Shown piece after piece: positions 15,780 to 24,866 of a stretch of 64,000 bases of DNA. A model generated the notes under the pieces. It did not search any database, was not told where the DNA came from, and worked only from the letters and a program-made list of their open reading frames with translations. The position numbers were made by a program, and so were the translations under genes. The stretch covers positions 79,265-143,264 of the forward strand of contig CANQGO010000001.1 in assembly GCA_947623225.1 (NCBI GenBank), in the 5' to 3' direction. Origin of the DNA: an uncultured Clostridia bacterium (GTDB lineage Bacteria > Bacillota > Clostridia > Christensenellales > CAG-314). Position 1 is the stretch's first letter, and each line of letters starts with the position of its first letter.

Positions 15780-15806
15780 GCGAACGAACAACGTTCGCTT
15801 TTTTTC
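15780..15806 (+). terminator. Terminator of the yqfC-recO cluster
   Basis: A 7-bp stem GCGAACG / CGTTCGC with loop AACAA is followed by seven T, five bases after the recO stop. Confidence 0.9.
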
Positions 15807-15825
15807 TTCGATCGTCGAATTATGT

Positions 15826-15855
15826 TTGACGAATGTATTTATTTGATGATATACT
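15826..15855 (+). promoter_or_regulatory. Promoter of the ABC exporter pair
   Basis: TTGACG (15826-15831), an 18-bp spacer and TATACT (15850-15855). Confidence 0.75.
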
Positions 15856-15886
15856 ATTTTACTAAATAATACTATTTGAGGAACAA

Positions 15887-17656
15887 ATGATTTTCGGCAA
15901 ATATATCAATAGATTTTATCTGAAATATGCGGTGTTGATCCTGTGCGGATTGGCTGCGCTTGTTGCCGTAGATTATGCACAGACGCTTATTCCGGAAATG
16001 TACCGAATGGTTATCGACGGAGTGGACAAGGGTGTAGTCGCCGTAGACGGAGGCTATGCCGATTTTGATATGCAGTTTGTCTGGGCGCGTATATGTGTGC
16101 CCATGTTTTTCATTATTATTTTTATAATAGTAGGTCGATTTGTATGGCGGATCTGCCTGTTCGGGAGCGGAATTCGTGTGGAACGGGATCTTAGAAAGAA
16201 AATGTTTGCCCATTGCGAAGAACTGTCTGCCGAGTTTTATTCGCGCGAAAAAATCGGCAATTTGATGTCTTTGTTCACAAACGATCTGGAAACAGTGCAG
16301 GATTGTTTTGGCAACGGCATCATGATGACGTTTGACGCTGCGTTTTTGGGCGGATTGGCACTGTACAAAATGTTCCGAATGGATTGGTTGATGACATTGC
16401 TCTCGCTGATCCCAATGGCTTTGATGGTGGCGATGAGCCTTATACTTGGTAAATATATGACGCTCAAGTGGCGCACGCGTCAGCAAGCATTCAGTGATTT
16501 ATCTGATTTTGCACAGGAGAGTTTCTCCGGAATAGCCGTGATCAAGGCATTCGTGAAGGAATTCAAGGAGCTTCTTGCTTTCCGTTGGTTGAATAAGAAA
16601 AACGAGAATGCCAATGTCGCTTATACCAGGATAAGCACGATCCTCAATGTGCTTGTTACATTGTTTGTGGAATCCGTGATCTGCATTGTGCTGGGTTACG
16701 GCTCCTATCTTGTCTATAAGGGGATATTCACAGGCGGTCAATTGATGGAGTTCATAGGCTATTTCAATGCGATAATTTGGCCTGTCACCGCCATTACTGA
16801 ACTGATAGAGATGCACTCCAGAGGCAAGGCTTCACTGAACAGAGTTTCCGACCTTCTCGAGACAAAGCGCGACGTTACGGACAGTCCCGAAGCCGTATCC
16901 ATAGACCATGTTGACGGGACGATCGAGTTTCGCAACGTTACATTCAGATATCCCAATGTTGATTATGACTCGTTGCATGACGTCAGTTTTCTCATCAATG
17001 CCGGCGAGAAAGTGGGCATCATAGGCAAGACCGGATCCGGCAAAACTACTTTGGCGGATTTGATTTTACGTTGTTATAATGTGGCAGACGGCACGGTATT
17101 TGTCGATGGGCGGGATGTGAATACGGTTACGGTCAAGAGTTTGCGAGATTTCTGTGCTTACGTACCGCAAGATAACTTCCTGTTTTCCGATACAATACGT
17201 AACAATATCGCATTTGCCGTCGACGACGCGTCTGACGAAGAGGTGAAGGTTGCAGCAATACTTTCGGATATAGATGAAAATATAAGCCGTTTCGGTGACG
17301 GATACAACACATTTATGGGCGAACGTGGTGTAACCGTATCCGGTGGTCAAAAGCAACGGATATCCATAGCCCGTGCCCTTATGACCAATGCGTCCATACT
17401 TATTCTGGACGATTCGGTATCGGCAGTGGATACGGATACTGAAAAAAATATTCTTAACAATTTGCGCAAAGCGCGTTACGGCAAAACGACCATATACATA
17501 GCACATAGAATATCCACCGTGCGTGATCTTGACAAAATTATCTTGTTGGACAACGGCGAAGTAGTGGATATAGGCGACCACGCGCAATTGATGGAGAGAT
17601 GCCCTATGTACAGAAATATGGTGGCATTGCAGGAACTGGAAGAGGAGGATGCCTGA
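15887..17656 (+). CDS. ABC exporter half-transporter with degenerate catalytic site
   Basis: A 589-residue type IV ABC exporter: six membrane helices (about 1-300), then a nucleotide-binding domain. Walker A is GKTGSGKT, the signature is VSGGQKQ, Walker B is LILDD and the switch is IAHR. The residue after Walker B is Asp where the catalytic Glu is expected, as in the non-catalytic half of heterodimers such as BmrC/BmrD and TM287/288. The start follows GAGGA. The partner starts one base after this stop. The substrate is unknown; drugs or lipids are typical of relatives. Confidence 0.88.
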   Translation: MIFGKYINRFYLKYAVLILCGLAALVAVDYAQTLIPEMYRMVIDGVDKGVVAVDGGYADFDMQFVWARICVPMFFIIIFIIVGRFVWRICLFGSGIRVERDLRKKMFAHCEELSAEFYSREKIGNLMSLFTNDLETVQDCFGNGIMMTFDAAFLGGLALYKMFRMDWLMTLLSLIPMALMVAMSLILGKYMTLKWRTRQQAFSDLSDFAQESFSGIAVIKAFVKEFKELLAFRWLNKKNENANVAYTRISTILNVLVTLFVESVICIVLGYGSYLVYKGIFTGGQLMEFIGYFNAIIWPVTAITELIEMHSRGKASLNRVSDLLETKRDVTDSPEAVSIDHVDGTIEFRNVTFRYPNVDYDSLHDVSFLINAGEKVGIIGKTGSGKTTLADLILRCYNVADGTVFVDGRDVNTVTVKSLRDFCAYVPQDNFLFSDTIRNNIAFAVDDASDEEVKVAAILSDIDENISRFGDGYNTFMGERGVTVSGGQKQRISIARALMTNASILILDDSVSAVDTDTEKNILNNLRKARYGKTTIYIAHRISTVRDLDKIILLDNGEVVDIGDHAQLMERCPMYRNMVALQELEEEDA

Positions 17657-17657
17657 T

Positions 17658-19562
17658 ATGAGAGATTATCTTCCGCTTTTGATTGTCGGTGCCATTATAG
17701 GAGTATTCAGCGCGGTGTTGATACTTGTCTATGCGCTCATCAAGGACAAAAAAGAGTCTATGGGTTTTGAACGCAACATGAAAGACGGTGAATTGATCAA
17801 GCGTCTGTTGCATTACGCAAAACCGTATTGGTTCAATTTCGTCATTGTAGGATTGGTCATGCTATTGTCTGTTTCTTACAATATTCTGTCGCCTATCCTT
17901 ATTTCCGGTATAGAGAGAATATTTGAGAATGAGAATGGTTTTGTCTACAATGATGTATTGTGGAGGGTCATACTGTACGCCTGCATACTTATCGGCTCCC
18001 TCATCGGTACGTATGTACAAGCGATCGTTTTGCAGAAAACCGGGCAAAAAATCATCTCACAATTGCGCGAAGACGCATTTACGCACATAGAAAGCCTCTC
18101 CCATGCGCAATTGGCTCATATGCCTGTGGGTAAACTTGTCACGCGCGTTACGAATGATACCAATGCCATATCTATGATGTTTACGGGCATGTTGGCAAAT
18201 CTGTTCAAGAATATATTCGTTATAATAGGCGTGCTGATTGCAATGCTGTTTATAAACTATATGCTTACTTTGATGGTGCTTTGTTTTGTGCCCTTTATAG
18301 TACTGTTTACGGTTATTTTCCGCAAGTTTTCGCGCAGGGCATACCGTCAGGTCAAAAATGGAACTACAGATATCAATACATATCTGGCTGAGCATCTTTC
18401 CGGAATGAAAATAATACAGATTTTCAACCGTGAAAAAAGAAAAATGCAGGAGTTCGATGCGAAGAATCAAAAACTGTACCGAGCGCAAAGAGGACAGATC
18501 TTTGTATTCGGTATATTCCGTCCGGCAGTGTATATGCTTTACATTTCATCTGTATTGTGTCTGTTCTTTCTTGGTGCCAAAGGCGCTTTGTCCGGCAAGG
18601 AAATATTGGGACAGGTAGTGGACGGCGCGACGATCGTTGCGTTTTATATGTTTGTATCCAGATTTTTCAACCCGATACAGAACCTGGCAGAACAATTTCA
18701 TCGTTTGCAATCGGCGTTTGCTTCAGCCGAAAAGATATTTACTATTCTGGATATCCGGCCGTCTGTGGTAGATGAACAGGACGCCATAGAAGTGGAGAAT
18801 ATTCGCGGAGAGATAGAATTTAAGAACGTCTGGTTCGCATACAACGAAGGCGAATGGGTGCTCAAAGGAGTCAGTTTCCATGTGAATGCCAACGACACTG
18901 TGGCTTTTGTGGGCGCGACCGGCAGCGGCAAAACTACGATTTTGTCACTGCTGTGCAGAAATTACGATATACAGAAAGGAGAGATTTTACTGGATGGGAT
19001 CAACATCCGACATATTAAGATTTCTTCATTGCGTAGACATTTCGGGCAAATGCTTCAGGACGTATTTCTATTCGCAGGAACAGTGCGAAGCAATATCGTT
19101 TTGCGCGATGAGTACTCCGATGATGAAGTGATGCAGGCTTGCAGATACGTCAACGCTGATAAATTTATCGATAGATTGCCAGACGGTTTGGGCGAAGAAG
19201 TGCGTGAGCGAGGGAATAATTTCTCCGCCGGTCAACGGCAATTGTTGAGTTTCGCTCGCACAATTATTCATCGCCCCGAAGTTATGATACTGGATGAGGC
19301 GACGGCAAATATAGATACCGAAACGGAACTGTTGATACAGGACAGTCTAGGTAAGATGATGAATATAGGTACTATGCTGATAGTGGCACACAGGCTTTCC
19401 ACCATACAGCATGCAGACAATATTATCGTGATATCGGATGGCATGATCGTGGAGCAAGGCAACCATCACGAATTATTGCAACAACGGGGCAGGTATTACG
19501 AACTGTATATGCTTCAGTTTAACAAAGAGCAAATAAAGAAAAATATAAAGGCGACGCAGTAG
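17658..19562 (+). CDS. ABC exporter half-transporter with intact catalytic site
   Basis: The 634-residue partner of the preceding gene. A hydrophobic N-terminal helix is followed by the exporter membrane domain and a nucleotide-binding domain with Walker A GATGSGKT and Walker B MILDEA (catalytic Glu present). The signature is FSAGQRQ, with Ala for the usual Gly. In a heterodimer this altered signature would face the Asp-containing site of the partner, giving one weak and one active ATP site. GAGGAGG is well placed for the ATG at 17658 rather than the one at 17649. Confidence 0.88.
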   Translation: MRDYLPLLIVGAIIGVFSAVLILVYALIKDKKESMGFERNMKDGELIKRLLHYAKPYWFNFVIVGLVMLLSVSYNILSPILISGIERIFENENGFVYNDVLWRVILYACILIGSLIGTYVQAIVLQKTGQKIISQLREDAFTHIESLSHAQLAHMPVGKLVTRVTNDTNAISMMFTGMLANLFKNIFVIIGVLIAMLFINYMLTLMVLCFVPFIVLFTVIFRKFSRRAYRQVKNGTTDINTYLAEHLSGMKIIQIFNREKRKMQEFDAKNQKLYRAQRGQIFVFGIFRPAVYMLYISSVLCLFFLGAKGALSGKEILGQVVDGATIVAFYMFVSRFFNPIQNLAEQFHRLQSAFASAEKIFTILDIRPSVVDEQDAIEVENIRGEIEFKNVWFAYNEGEWVLKGVSFHVNANDTVAFVGATGSGKTTILSLLCRNYDIQKGEILLDGINIRHIKISSLRRHFGQMLQDVFLFAGTVRSNIVLRDEYSDDEVMQACRYVNADKFIDRLPDGLGEEVRERGNNFSAGQRQLLSFARTIIHRPEVMILDEATANIDTETELLIQDSLGKMMNIGTMLIVAHRLSTIQHADNIIVISDGMIVEQGNHHELLQQRGRYYELYMLQFNKEQIKKNIKATQ

Positions 19563-19574
19563 GCGTCGCCTTTT
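19547..19574. terminator. Terminator between convergent ABC exporter and cadA
   Basis: An 11-bp perfect stem (AAAGGCGACGC / GCGTCGCCTTT) has the exporter stop codon in its loop. T-rich ends lie on the plus side, and it can serve both convergent genes. Confidence 0.85.
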
Positions 19575-19583
19575 GCAATGAGG

Positions 19584-21467
19584 TCAGTCGGATAATTTGA
19601 TTTTCCCGATTCGTTTGCGTACATACATTGCCCGCATCGAATTGAGTATCGCAAGTACACACACGCCCACATCGGCTAGTATTGCGACCAACATTCCGAA
19701 GGGTATCATGTCAAGCAGTCCGACGACAGACAGGATCAAAACTGCTATTTTGATAAGAATGGAGACTATTATATTTTCGTTCACTATTGTAAGAGTCTTT
19801 TTTGCTATTTGTTTCGCAGTGGCAATAGCAGTGGGATTATCTTGCATCAAAACCACGTCGGCAGTCTCTATTGCCGCATCGCTACCCATTGCTCCCATAG
19901 CTATACCGACGTCGGAAGTGGCTAATACGGGTGCGTCATTGATTCCATCCCCTACAAATGCAACCTTCTCGCCGGAGTCACGCTTGAGTTGTTGAAGTTT
20001 TTCTACCTTATCCTGCGGTAGCAGATCGGCATAAAATGTATCTATATTGAGTTGTTCCGCTACCTGATTAGCCGTTGTCGCGTTGTCGCCTGTGAGCATG
20101 ACTGTTTTGCAACCCAGTCCGTGCAATTCTGCGATTGCTTGTCTCGAGTCGGATTTCAATTCGTCTGCTATGACTATATATCCTTCGAATTCATTGTTTT
20201 TTGCAACATAAACTACGGTACCGCCCGTTGCGTCAGGGCAATCAACGCCATTTTCAGTCATTAACTGTTTGTTTCCGCACAATATTGTATCTTCCGAAGT
20301 TTTTGCAACCAACCCTTTCCCCGCAATTTCGGACACGGCGGCTTCTTGAACGGGAACGCTTTCTTTGCAAATCGACAAAGCAATTGGGTGATTGCTGTAC
20401 TGTTCCGCTATGGCTGCGAGAGACAGTATTTCCCGACGTCTTTCTTCGGGATATACTTTTGTCACGGCAAAGTTTCCTTTAGTCAAGGTGCCTGTTTTGT
20501 CGAACGCGACTGTTTTGGCTTTTGCAAGCATTTCCAGATAATTGCTGCCCTTTACCAATATCCCTCGTTTGCTTGCAGCGGCAATTCCTCCGAAAAAGCC
20601 CAACGGGACGCTTATTACCAGCGCGCACGGACAAGAGACGAATAGGAACATCATTGCGCGCCTGACCCATATGCTCCAATATTCCCAACTCATATTGCCG
20701 CTTATGATTGGAGGCAACACACCGACGATGACGGCAAGTGCCACAACGATGGGAGTGTAGTATCGGCTGAATTTTGTGATGAAGTTCTCGGCAGGTGCTT
20801 TTTGTGCAGTGGCATTTTCCACAAGGTCCAGAATTTTGGCCACTGTACTGTTATCGTATGTGCCCGTTACCGACACATATATCACTCCGTCTAGATTTAT
20901 ACACCCGGAAATCACTTCATCTTGTTCCTTTATGTGACGAGGTAGGCTTTCTCCGGTGATGGCTGAAGAGTCGATATTGCATTCGCCGCGCACGATTTTT
21001 CCGTCGAGAGGGACTCGTTCTCCCGCTTTGACTATGATCGTTTCGCCCGGTCCTATTTCCGATGGATGAACTATGTTTTCCACACCGTCTCGAATGACGG
21101 TCGCCTCCTCAGGTCGTATTTTCATCAGATCGGCGATGCTCTTTCTGCTCTTACCTACGGCATAGCGTTGGAAAAGTTCTCCCGTTTGATACAGTATCAT
21201 TACAGCGGCGGCGTCGGCATATTCTCCTATTACAAAAGCGCCGATAGTGGCGATTGTCATCAAAAAGTTTTCGTCGAATATTTCACCGTGGAATATATTT
21301 GTCAACGCTTTCCACAAAACGTCATATCCGGCAATTATGTATGCCGAGGCAAATATGATCCATGATATCCATTCTTTGGGAGCGATGGTGTATTTGATTA
21401 TTATCCCCGTTACGGAGATGGCAGCGGCAACGCAGATGCGTACCAATGATTTTTGATTTCTCGACAT
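19584..21467 (-). CDS. cadA: Cd/Zn/Pb-exporting P1B ATPase, CadA/ZntA type
   Basis: A 627-residue heavy-metal pump. Motifs in order are ITGESLP, SCPCALVIS (metal-binding CPC), DKTGTLTKG, SNHPIA and GDGINDAPVLA. The pattern RKSIADLMKIRPEEA is typical of the Zn/Cd/Pb branch. Unlike classical CadA it has no N-terminal metal-binding domain; that domain is a separate small gene 10 bases upstream. The operon is cadC-like regulator, HMA protein, ATPase. Confidence 0.9.
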   Translation of the reverse strand: MSRNQKSLVRICVAAAISVTGIIIKYTIAPKEWISWIIFASAYIIAGYDVLWKALTNIFHGEIFDENFLMTIATIGAFVIGEYADAAAVMILYQTGELFQRYAVGKSRKSIADLMKIRPEEATVIRDGVENIVHPSEIGPGETIIVKAGERVPLDGKIVRGECNIDSSAITGESLPRHIKEQDEVISGCINLDGVIYVSVTGTYDNSTVAKILDLVENATAQKAPAENFITKFSRYYTPIVVALAVIVGVLPPIISGNMSWEYWSIWVRRAMMFLFVSCPCALVISVPLGFFGGIAAASKRGILVKGSNYLEMLAKAKTVAFDKTGTLTKGNFAVTKVYPEERRREILSLAAIAEQYSNHPIALSICKESVPVQEAAVSEIAGKGLVAKTSEDTILCGNKQLMTENGVDCPDATGGTVVYVAKNNEFEGYIVIADELKSDSRQAIAELHGLGCKTVMLTGDNATTANQVAEQLNIDTFYADLLPQDKVEKLQQLKRDSGEKVAFVGDGINDAPVLATSDVGIAMGAMGSDAAIETADVVLMQDNPTAIATAKQIAKKTLTIVNENIIVSILIKIAVLILSVVGLLDMIPFGMLVAILADVGVCVLAILNSMRAMYVRKRIGKIKLSD

Positions 21468-21477
21468 GATAACTTAC

Positions 21478-21702
21478 TTATATTTTCAAGCGGCATTCAG
21501 GCTCGATTTTGTGAACTACAGCCTTGACTTGCTTGATTATTTCCTCAGGATTTTCTTCTGAAATTTCCAATGTCATACGTTGCAACATAAAATTTACATT
21601 GCAATTTAGCACACCGTCGATATGGCGTATATTTTGTTCCATTTTTGCCGCGCAGTTGGCGCAGTCAAGCTCCTCCAGTGCAATTACTTTTTTGATCATC
21701 AT
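21478..21702 (-). CDS. Stand-alone heavy-metal-associated (HMA) domain protein
   Basis: A 74-residue ferredoxin-fold metal-binding protein with the motif LDCANCAAKME near residue 13. The DCANC form, with an acidic residue before the cysteines, is like the N-terminal domains of Zn/Cd ATPases. It lies between the ArsR-type regulator (3-base gap) and the ATPase (10-base gap). It most likely hands metal to the ATPase, acting as the detached domain of CadA. An in-frame TAA separates the two genes. Confidence 0.85.
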   Translation of the reverse strand: MMIKKVIALEELDCANCAAKMEQNIRHIDGVLNCNVNFMLQRMTLEISEENPEEIIKQVKAVVHKIEPECRLKI

Positions 21703-21705
21703 TCA

Positions 21706-22056
21706 TTACTCCTTTATGTGCTCAAGTGCAAGGTTTATTATGCTCAGCACATGGTCGTCGTCCAGACTGTAAAATATTTCTTTACCTTTCCGTCTGTTTT
21801 TGACGAGTTTGGCTTGGCGCAAAATACGCAGTTGGTGCGACACGGCGGACTTGGTCATATTCAAAACCGCGCCAAGATCACACACACACATTTCCGCTTG
21901 CGCCAATGCTGAAAGAATACGTATGCGGGTGGAGTCTCCGAATATTTTGAATAGTTCTGCGACATCATACAGATCGTTTTCAGCCGGCATGTCGACAGTT
22001 ACCTGCTCACACACCTCGTCGTGTATTATATTATCTTCACATTCTTGATCGATCAT
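21706..22056 (-). CDS. ArsR/SmtB-family metal-sensing repressor (CadC/CzrA-like)
   Basis: A 116-residue winged-helix repressor. It carries the alpha-3 site CVCDL, the recognition helix TKSAVSHQLRILR and the alpha-5 zinc site pattern DDDHVLSIINLALEH with Asp and two His. An N-terminal stretch with two Cys may add a cadmium site, as in CadC. It heads the cad operon, and a palindromic operator covers the transcript start. It should release DNA when Zn or Cd binds. Confidence 0.88.
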   Translation of the reverse strand: MIDQECEDNIIHDEVCEQVTVDMPAENDLYDVAELFKIFGDSTRIRILSALAQAEMCVCDLGAVLNMTKSAVSHQLRILRQAKLVKNRRKGKEIFYSLDDDHVLSIINLALEHIKE

Positions 22057-22078
22057 TGTCCACCTCCATTTGTGAAAC

Positions 22079-22133
22079 AGTTGAATGATTGTTCAACTAT
22101 TATCAGTATATGTCAGATAGCATAATATGTCAA
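22079..22133 (-). promoter_or_regulatory. cad operon promoter and operator
   Basis: On the minus strand TTGACA (22133-22128), 17 bp, TATACT (22110-22105). The inverted repeat AGTTGAA-6-TTCAACT at 22079-22098 covers the predicted transcript start and is a typical ArsR/CadC-type operator. Confidence 0.8.
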
Positions 22134-22248
22134 GCGGTTTGGTATATATTTTTGTAAAATTTTTCAAGAGAGAAAGTCGCACATTATTTTTACATTTGAA
22201 ATAGTATGGCAGTAGGGGAAAATCCCCGAAAAGTACAAGGAGAGTAAA

Positions 22249-22986
22249 ATGAGTTGTTGGAATAACAATTGTTGCTGCCACAATGAATGCGGCACAAATA
22301 CGGTCATTATCGATCGCGGATTGCGAGGTCCCAGAGGGTTCACCGGTCCGCAAGGTATCATGGGGCCTCCGGGCATGAGTATAACCGGTCCTGCGGGTGC
22401 CACCGGTCCTATCGGACCACAGGGTATTCAGGGACCGCAAGGCGTACCCGGTGTGACAGGAGCGACCGGTGCTACAGGTCCCATCGGAGCAACAGGACCT
22501 ATCGGCCCCACAGGGCCTACAGGAGCAACAGGACCGTCCGGTCCTGCCACCGACGGTTTGTTTGCATACGGTGGACGGTATTCGACGGATCCGACGGCGG
22601 TGACCGTTTCTGCGGGAACATTTGCTCCGTTGACGATGGCATTGACAATGCCCGTTCTCAATGAGACTTATGGCACAAATGATATCACGGTTACAAATGA
22701 AGGCGATTATGAAATCAACTACGGCATAAGCGGAACGGTGGGCGCGGATACTACGTTGACTCTTGGCGTATACGTCGGAGGGGTCGCACAACCGTCCGCT
22801 ACGGTAAGCAAGGATTTTGTCACAACGGTAGAAAATAGTCTTTCGGGAAGTACGATATTAAATCTTCCCGCCGGCAGTGTTGTTACGTTGCAGATATCCG
22901 GTACGGTAGGCACGACGTTGACTCCGTCGGACAACGTCAACACATATTTGACGGTAAAGAAATTGGACAGCGGCGTAGTGGCATAA
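22249..22986 (+). CDS. Collagen-like repeat protein, probable spore-surface (BclA-like) protein
   Basis: A 245-residue protein. The N-terminus is Cys/Asn rich ([15 protein letters not shown]). A run of G-x-y triplets follows, about residues 25-98, rich in GPTG and GATG, which should form a collagen triple helix. The C-terminus of about 145 residues is a beta-rich domain like the BclA/C1q-type heads. There is no signal peptide, as in exosporium proteins assembled in the mother cell. AAGGAG precedes the ATG. No clear sporulation promoter was found, though a small hairpin GGGGA-AAA-TCCCC lies in the leader. The spore location is inferred. Confidence 0.75.
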   Translation: MSCWNNNCCCHNECGTNTVIIDRGLRGPRGFTGPQGIMGPPGMSITGPAGATGPIGPQGIQGPQGVPGVTGATGATGPIGATGPIGPTGPTGATGPSGPATDGLFAYGGRYSTDPTAVTVSAGTFAPLTMALTMPVLNETYGTNDITVTNEGDYEINYGISGTVGADTTLTLGVYVGGVAQPSATVSKDFVTTVENSLSGSTILNLPAGSVVTLQISGTVGTTLTPSDNVNTYLTVKKLDSGVVA

Positions 22987-23010
22987 GAAAACAAAGCCTT
23001 TTGGCAAAAA

Positions 23011-23043
23011 AGTCCCCCTTAGTTGGATTCCGACTAAGGGGGA
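23011..23043 (-). terminator. Terminator of mgtE
   Basis: A 14-bp stem (TCCCCCTTAGTTGG / CCGACTAAGGGGGA, one G-T pair) has a 3-base loop. On the minus strand six T follow. It may also end the convergent collagen-like gene. Confidence 0.85.
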
Positions 23044-23068
23044 TACTATAAATGTTTGGTTTTTACTC

Positions 23069-24457
23069 TTATACTTTGAATGGTGTGACAACTGCAAAAG
23101 AAATAAAGCAGAAGATTATCAGCGACAAAGCATCTACGATAGTGGTGATGAACGGACTCGCGACTACGGCAGGGTCAAGTTTACATACTTTTGCAAGTAT
23201 GGGCATCATGCAACCTACGAACTTGGCTATTACGATTGTAGCGAACAGTGCCAACGAGACAGCGAGGCATATATACCAGGTGTAGTCATATCCAAATGCC
23301 AGTCCATCCAAAAAATACAGTTTTGCGAAACAAACTATAGATAGACAGGTTGCCAACAGTAACGAAACGCGCAGTTCTTTCCAAAGCACTTTCAGTATGT
23401 CACGAGGTCTTATTTCTTCCAGTGCAAGTCCGCGAATAACGGTGACGGACGACTGACTTCCGGCGTTTCCGCCCGTATCCATCAGCATGGGAATGCAAGC
23501 AAACAATGCTGTCGACAAAGCATTTAATCGGGATTCAAAGGTGTTTATTATCAGCCCGGTGAATGTCGCTGATATCATCAATATCAGCAACCAGGGGATC
23601 CTGTTTTTCCATATTTGCCAGACAGACTGCTCCATATATGTATCGGTAGAGGGAGTGACTGCTGCCATGATGGAGATGTCTTCTGTCGCCTCTTGTTTCA
23701 TTACGTCGATGACGTCGTCTACGGTGACTATGCCCACCATACGGTTTTCGCTGTCTACTATGGGCATTGCCGACAGGTCGTATTTTGCTATTTGCTGGGC
23801 TACAAATTCTTTGTCGTCATTTGCTTCTGCGGAAATGACCTCGCGTTCCATAAATTCGCGTATCGGAGTTTCGTAGTCATGCAGAAGCAAGTCTTTTACT
23901 GTGACGGTACCGATCAACTTGCGCTTGTCATCCGTAACGTAACAGTTGTAAATGGTTTCTTTGTCCAATGCGATCTTGCGTATGCGGTCAAAGCATTCTT
24001 TTACGGTCCAGTGCTCTCTGAGACTGACATATTCGACCGTCATGATCGAACCCGCACTGTCTTTCGGATATTTCAGTATCTCGTTTATCTGCTTTCTGGT
24101 CTCTGCGTCCGATTGTTTTATTATCCTTTTTACGACATTGGCAGGCATTTCTTCGATAATGTCTACAGTATCGTCCAGGAACATTTCATCCAGCACTGCT
24201 TTTAATTCGGCATCGGTGAAGCTGTTCAACAGCAATTCCTGCCCGTCATATGACATTTCCACAAAGGTCTCTGCGGCATTTTCTTTGCTTAACAGTCTGA
24301 ATATAGGCAAAATGTCCTTTTCGTTCATCTCGTCCAGCAGTAGCGCGCTATCTTGCGGTTGCAATTCGTTGATTAATTTCTTGATTTCTCGGAAATTTTT
24401 ATCTTCCAGCAATTGCAGTACTTTCTCGGTTATTTCGTTCAACTCTTCGAATTCCAT
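23069..24457 (-). CDS. mgtE: Magnesium transporter MgtE
   Basis: A 462-residue Mg2+ channel-transporter. An N-terminal helical MgtE domain is followed by a pair of CBS domains (about 135-255; SIMTVEYVSL, MPIVDSENRMVGIVT) and five membrane helices. The start at 24457 has AAAGGAGG eight bases upstream; the open frame continues further but that part is leader RNA. An M-box riboswitch precedes it, so expression should fall when Mg2+ is high. Confidence 0.95.
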   Translation of the reverse strand: MEFEELNEITEKVLQLLEDKNFREIKKLINELQPQDSALLLDEMNEKDILPIFRLLSKENAAETFVEMSYDGQELLLNSFTDAELKAVLDEMFLDDTVDIIEEMPANVVKRIIKQSDAETRKQINEILKYPKDSAGSIMTVEYVSLREHWTVKECFDRIRKIALDKETIYNCYVTDDKRKLIGTVTVKDLLLHDYETPIREFMEREVISAEANDDKEFVAQQIAKYDLSAMPIVDSENRMVGIVTVDDVIDVMKQEATEDISIMAAVTPSTDTYMEQSVWQIWKNRIPWLLILMISATFTGLIINTFESRLNALSTALFACIPMLMDTGGNAGSQSSVTVIRGLALEEIRPRDILKVLWKELRVSLLLATCLSIVCFAKLYFLDGLAFGYDYTWYICLAVSLALFATIVIAKFVGCMMPILAKVCKLDPAVVASPFITTIVDALSLIIFCFISFAVVTPFKV

Positions 24458-24485
24458 TATTTCCTCCTTTGGCAGATAGCAAAAT

Positions 24486-24509
24486 GCCCGCGCTTGTAAC
24501 AGCACGGAC
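24486..24509 (-). terminator. Attenuator hairpin of the mgtE leader
   Basis: On the minus strand GTCCGTGC pairs with GCGCGGGC around an 8-base loop and is followed by ATTTT. It lies between the M-box and the mgtE ribosome site, as expected for the expression platform. Confidence 0.6.
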
Positions 24510-24544
24510 ACGCAAAAGATTCGACCAACGAAAAGTTTTCGTTC

Positions 24545-24692
24545 TACCATTACAAGCTTTAGCATCATGGGGCGGTGTAATTGCATTAGAGTAAGCCTTG
24601 TTTTTCGACAAACCCTGCTGCCCAAACGGCGCGTGTCTCCACGCTATGTCGGTAGCAATCCGTATCCCCATGGTAGCCTCACCTACCGGATT
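24545..24692 (-). ncRNA. M-box (ykoK) magnesium riboswitch
   Basis: Read on the minus strand, the leader contains conserved M-box pieces in order: GGTAGGTGAGGCTACC, GGGGATACG, GCTACCGA, TTTGGGCAGCAGG and TGATGCTAAAGCTTG. Together with the mgtE gene this is a clear M-box that senses Mg2+. The boundaries are approximate. Confidence 0.9.
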
Positions 24693-24707
24693 TTCAATTG
24701 TACCTTT

Positions 24708-24736
24708 ATTGTAGTTTTGTTTTAATTTTGTGTCAA
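24708..24736 (-). promoter_or_regulatory. Promoter of mgtE
   Basis: On the minus strand TTGACA (24736-24731), 17 bp, TACAAT (24713-24708). The leader is about 240 bases. Confidence 0.85.
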
Positions 24737-24811
24737 TGGTTTTTAAGTAATTTATATAATCTTTTTTATTTATTATACGCCGAAACACTGAAGTCTGTGT
24801 ATAGGTATAAG

Positions 24812-24840
24812 TTGACAAATCGACTCGATTATTATACAAT
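24812..24840 (+). promoter_or_regulatory. Promoter of the small membrane protein gene
   Basis: TTGACA (24812-24817), 17 bp, TACAAT (24835-24840). Confidence 0.8.
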
Positions 24841-24866
24841 AAAATTGAAAATGGTTGGATCGAAGT

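Noticed and set aside
22320..22560. Short repeats that resemble a CRISPR array or satellite
   Set aside because: They are the codon-level repeats of the Gly-x-y collagen region, in frame, with no spacers.
24458..24625. N-terminal extension of mgtE by 56 codons
   Set aside because: This stretch is the M-box leader and attenuator; the true start has a perfect ribosome site at 24457.
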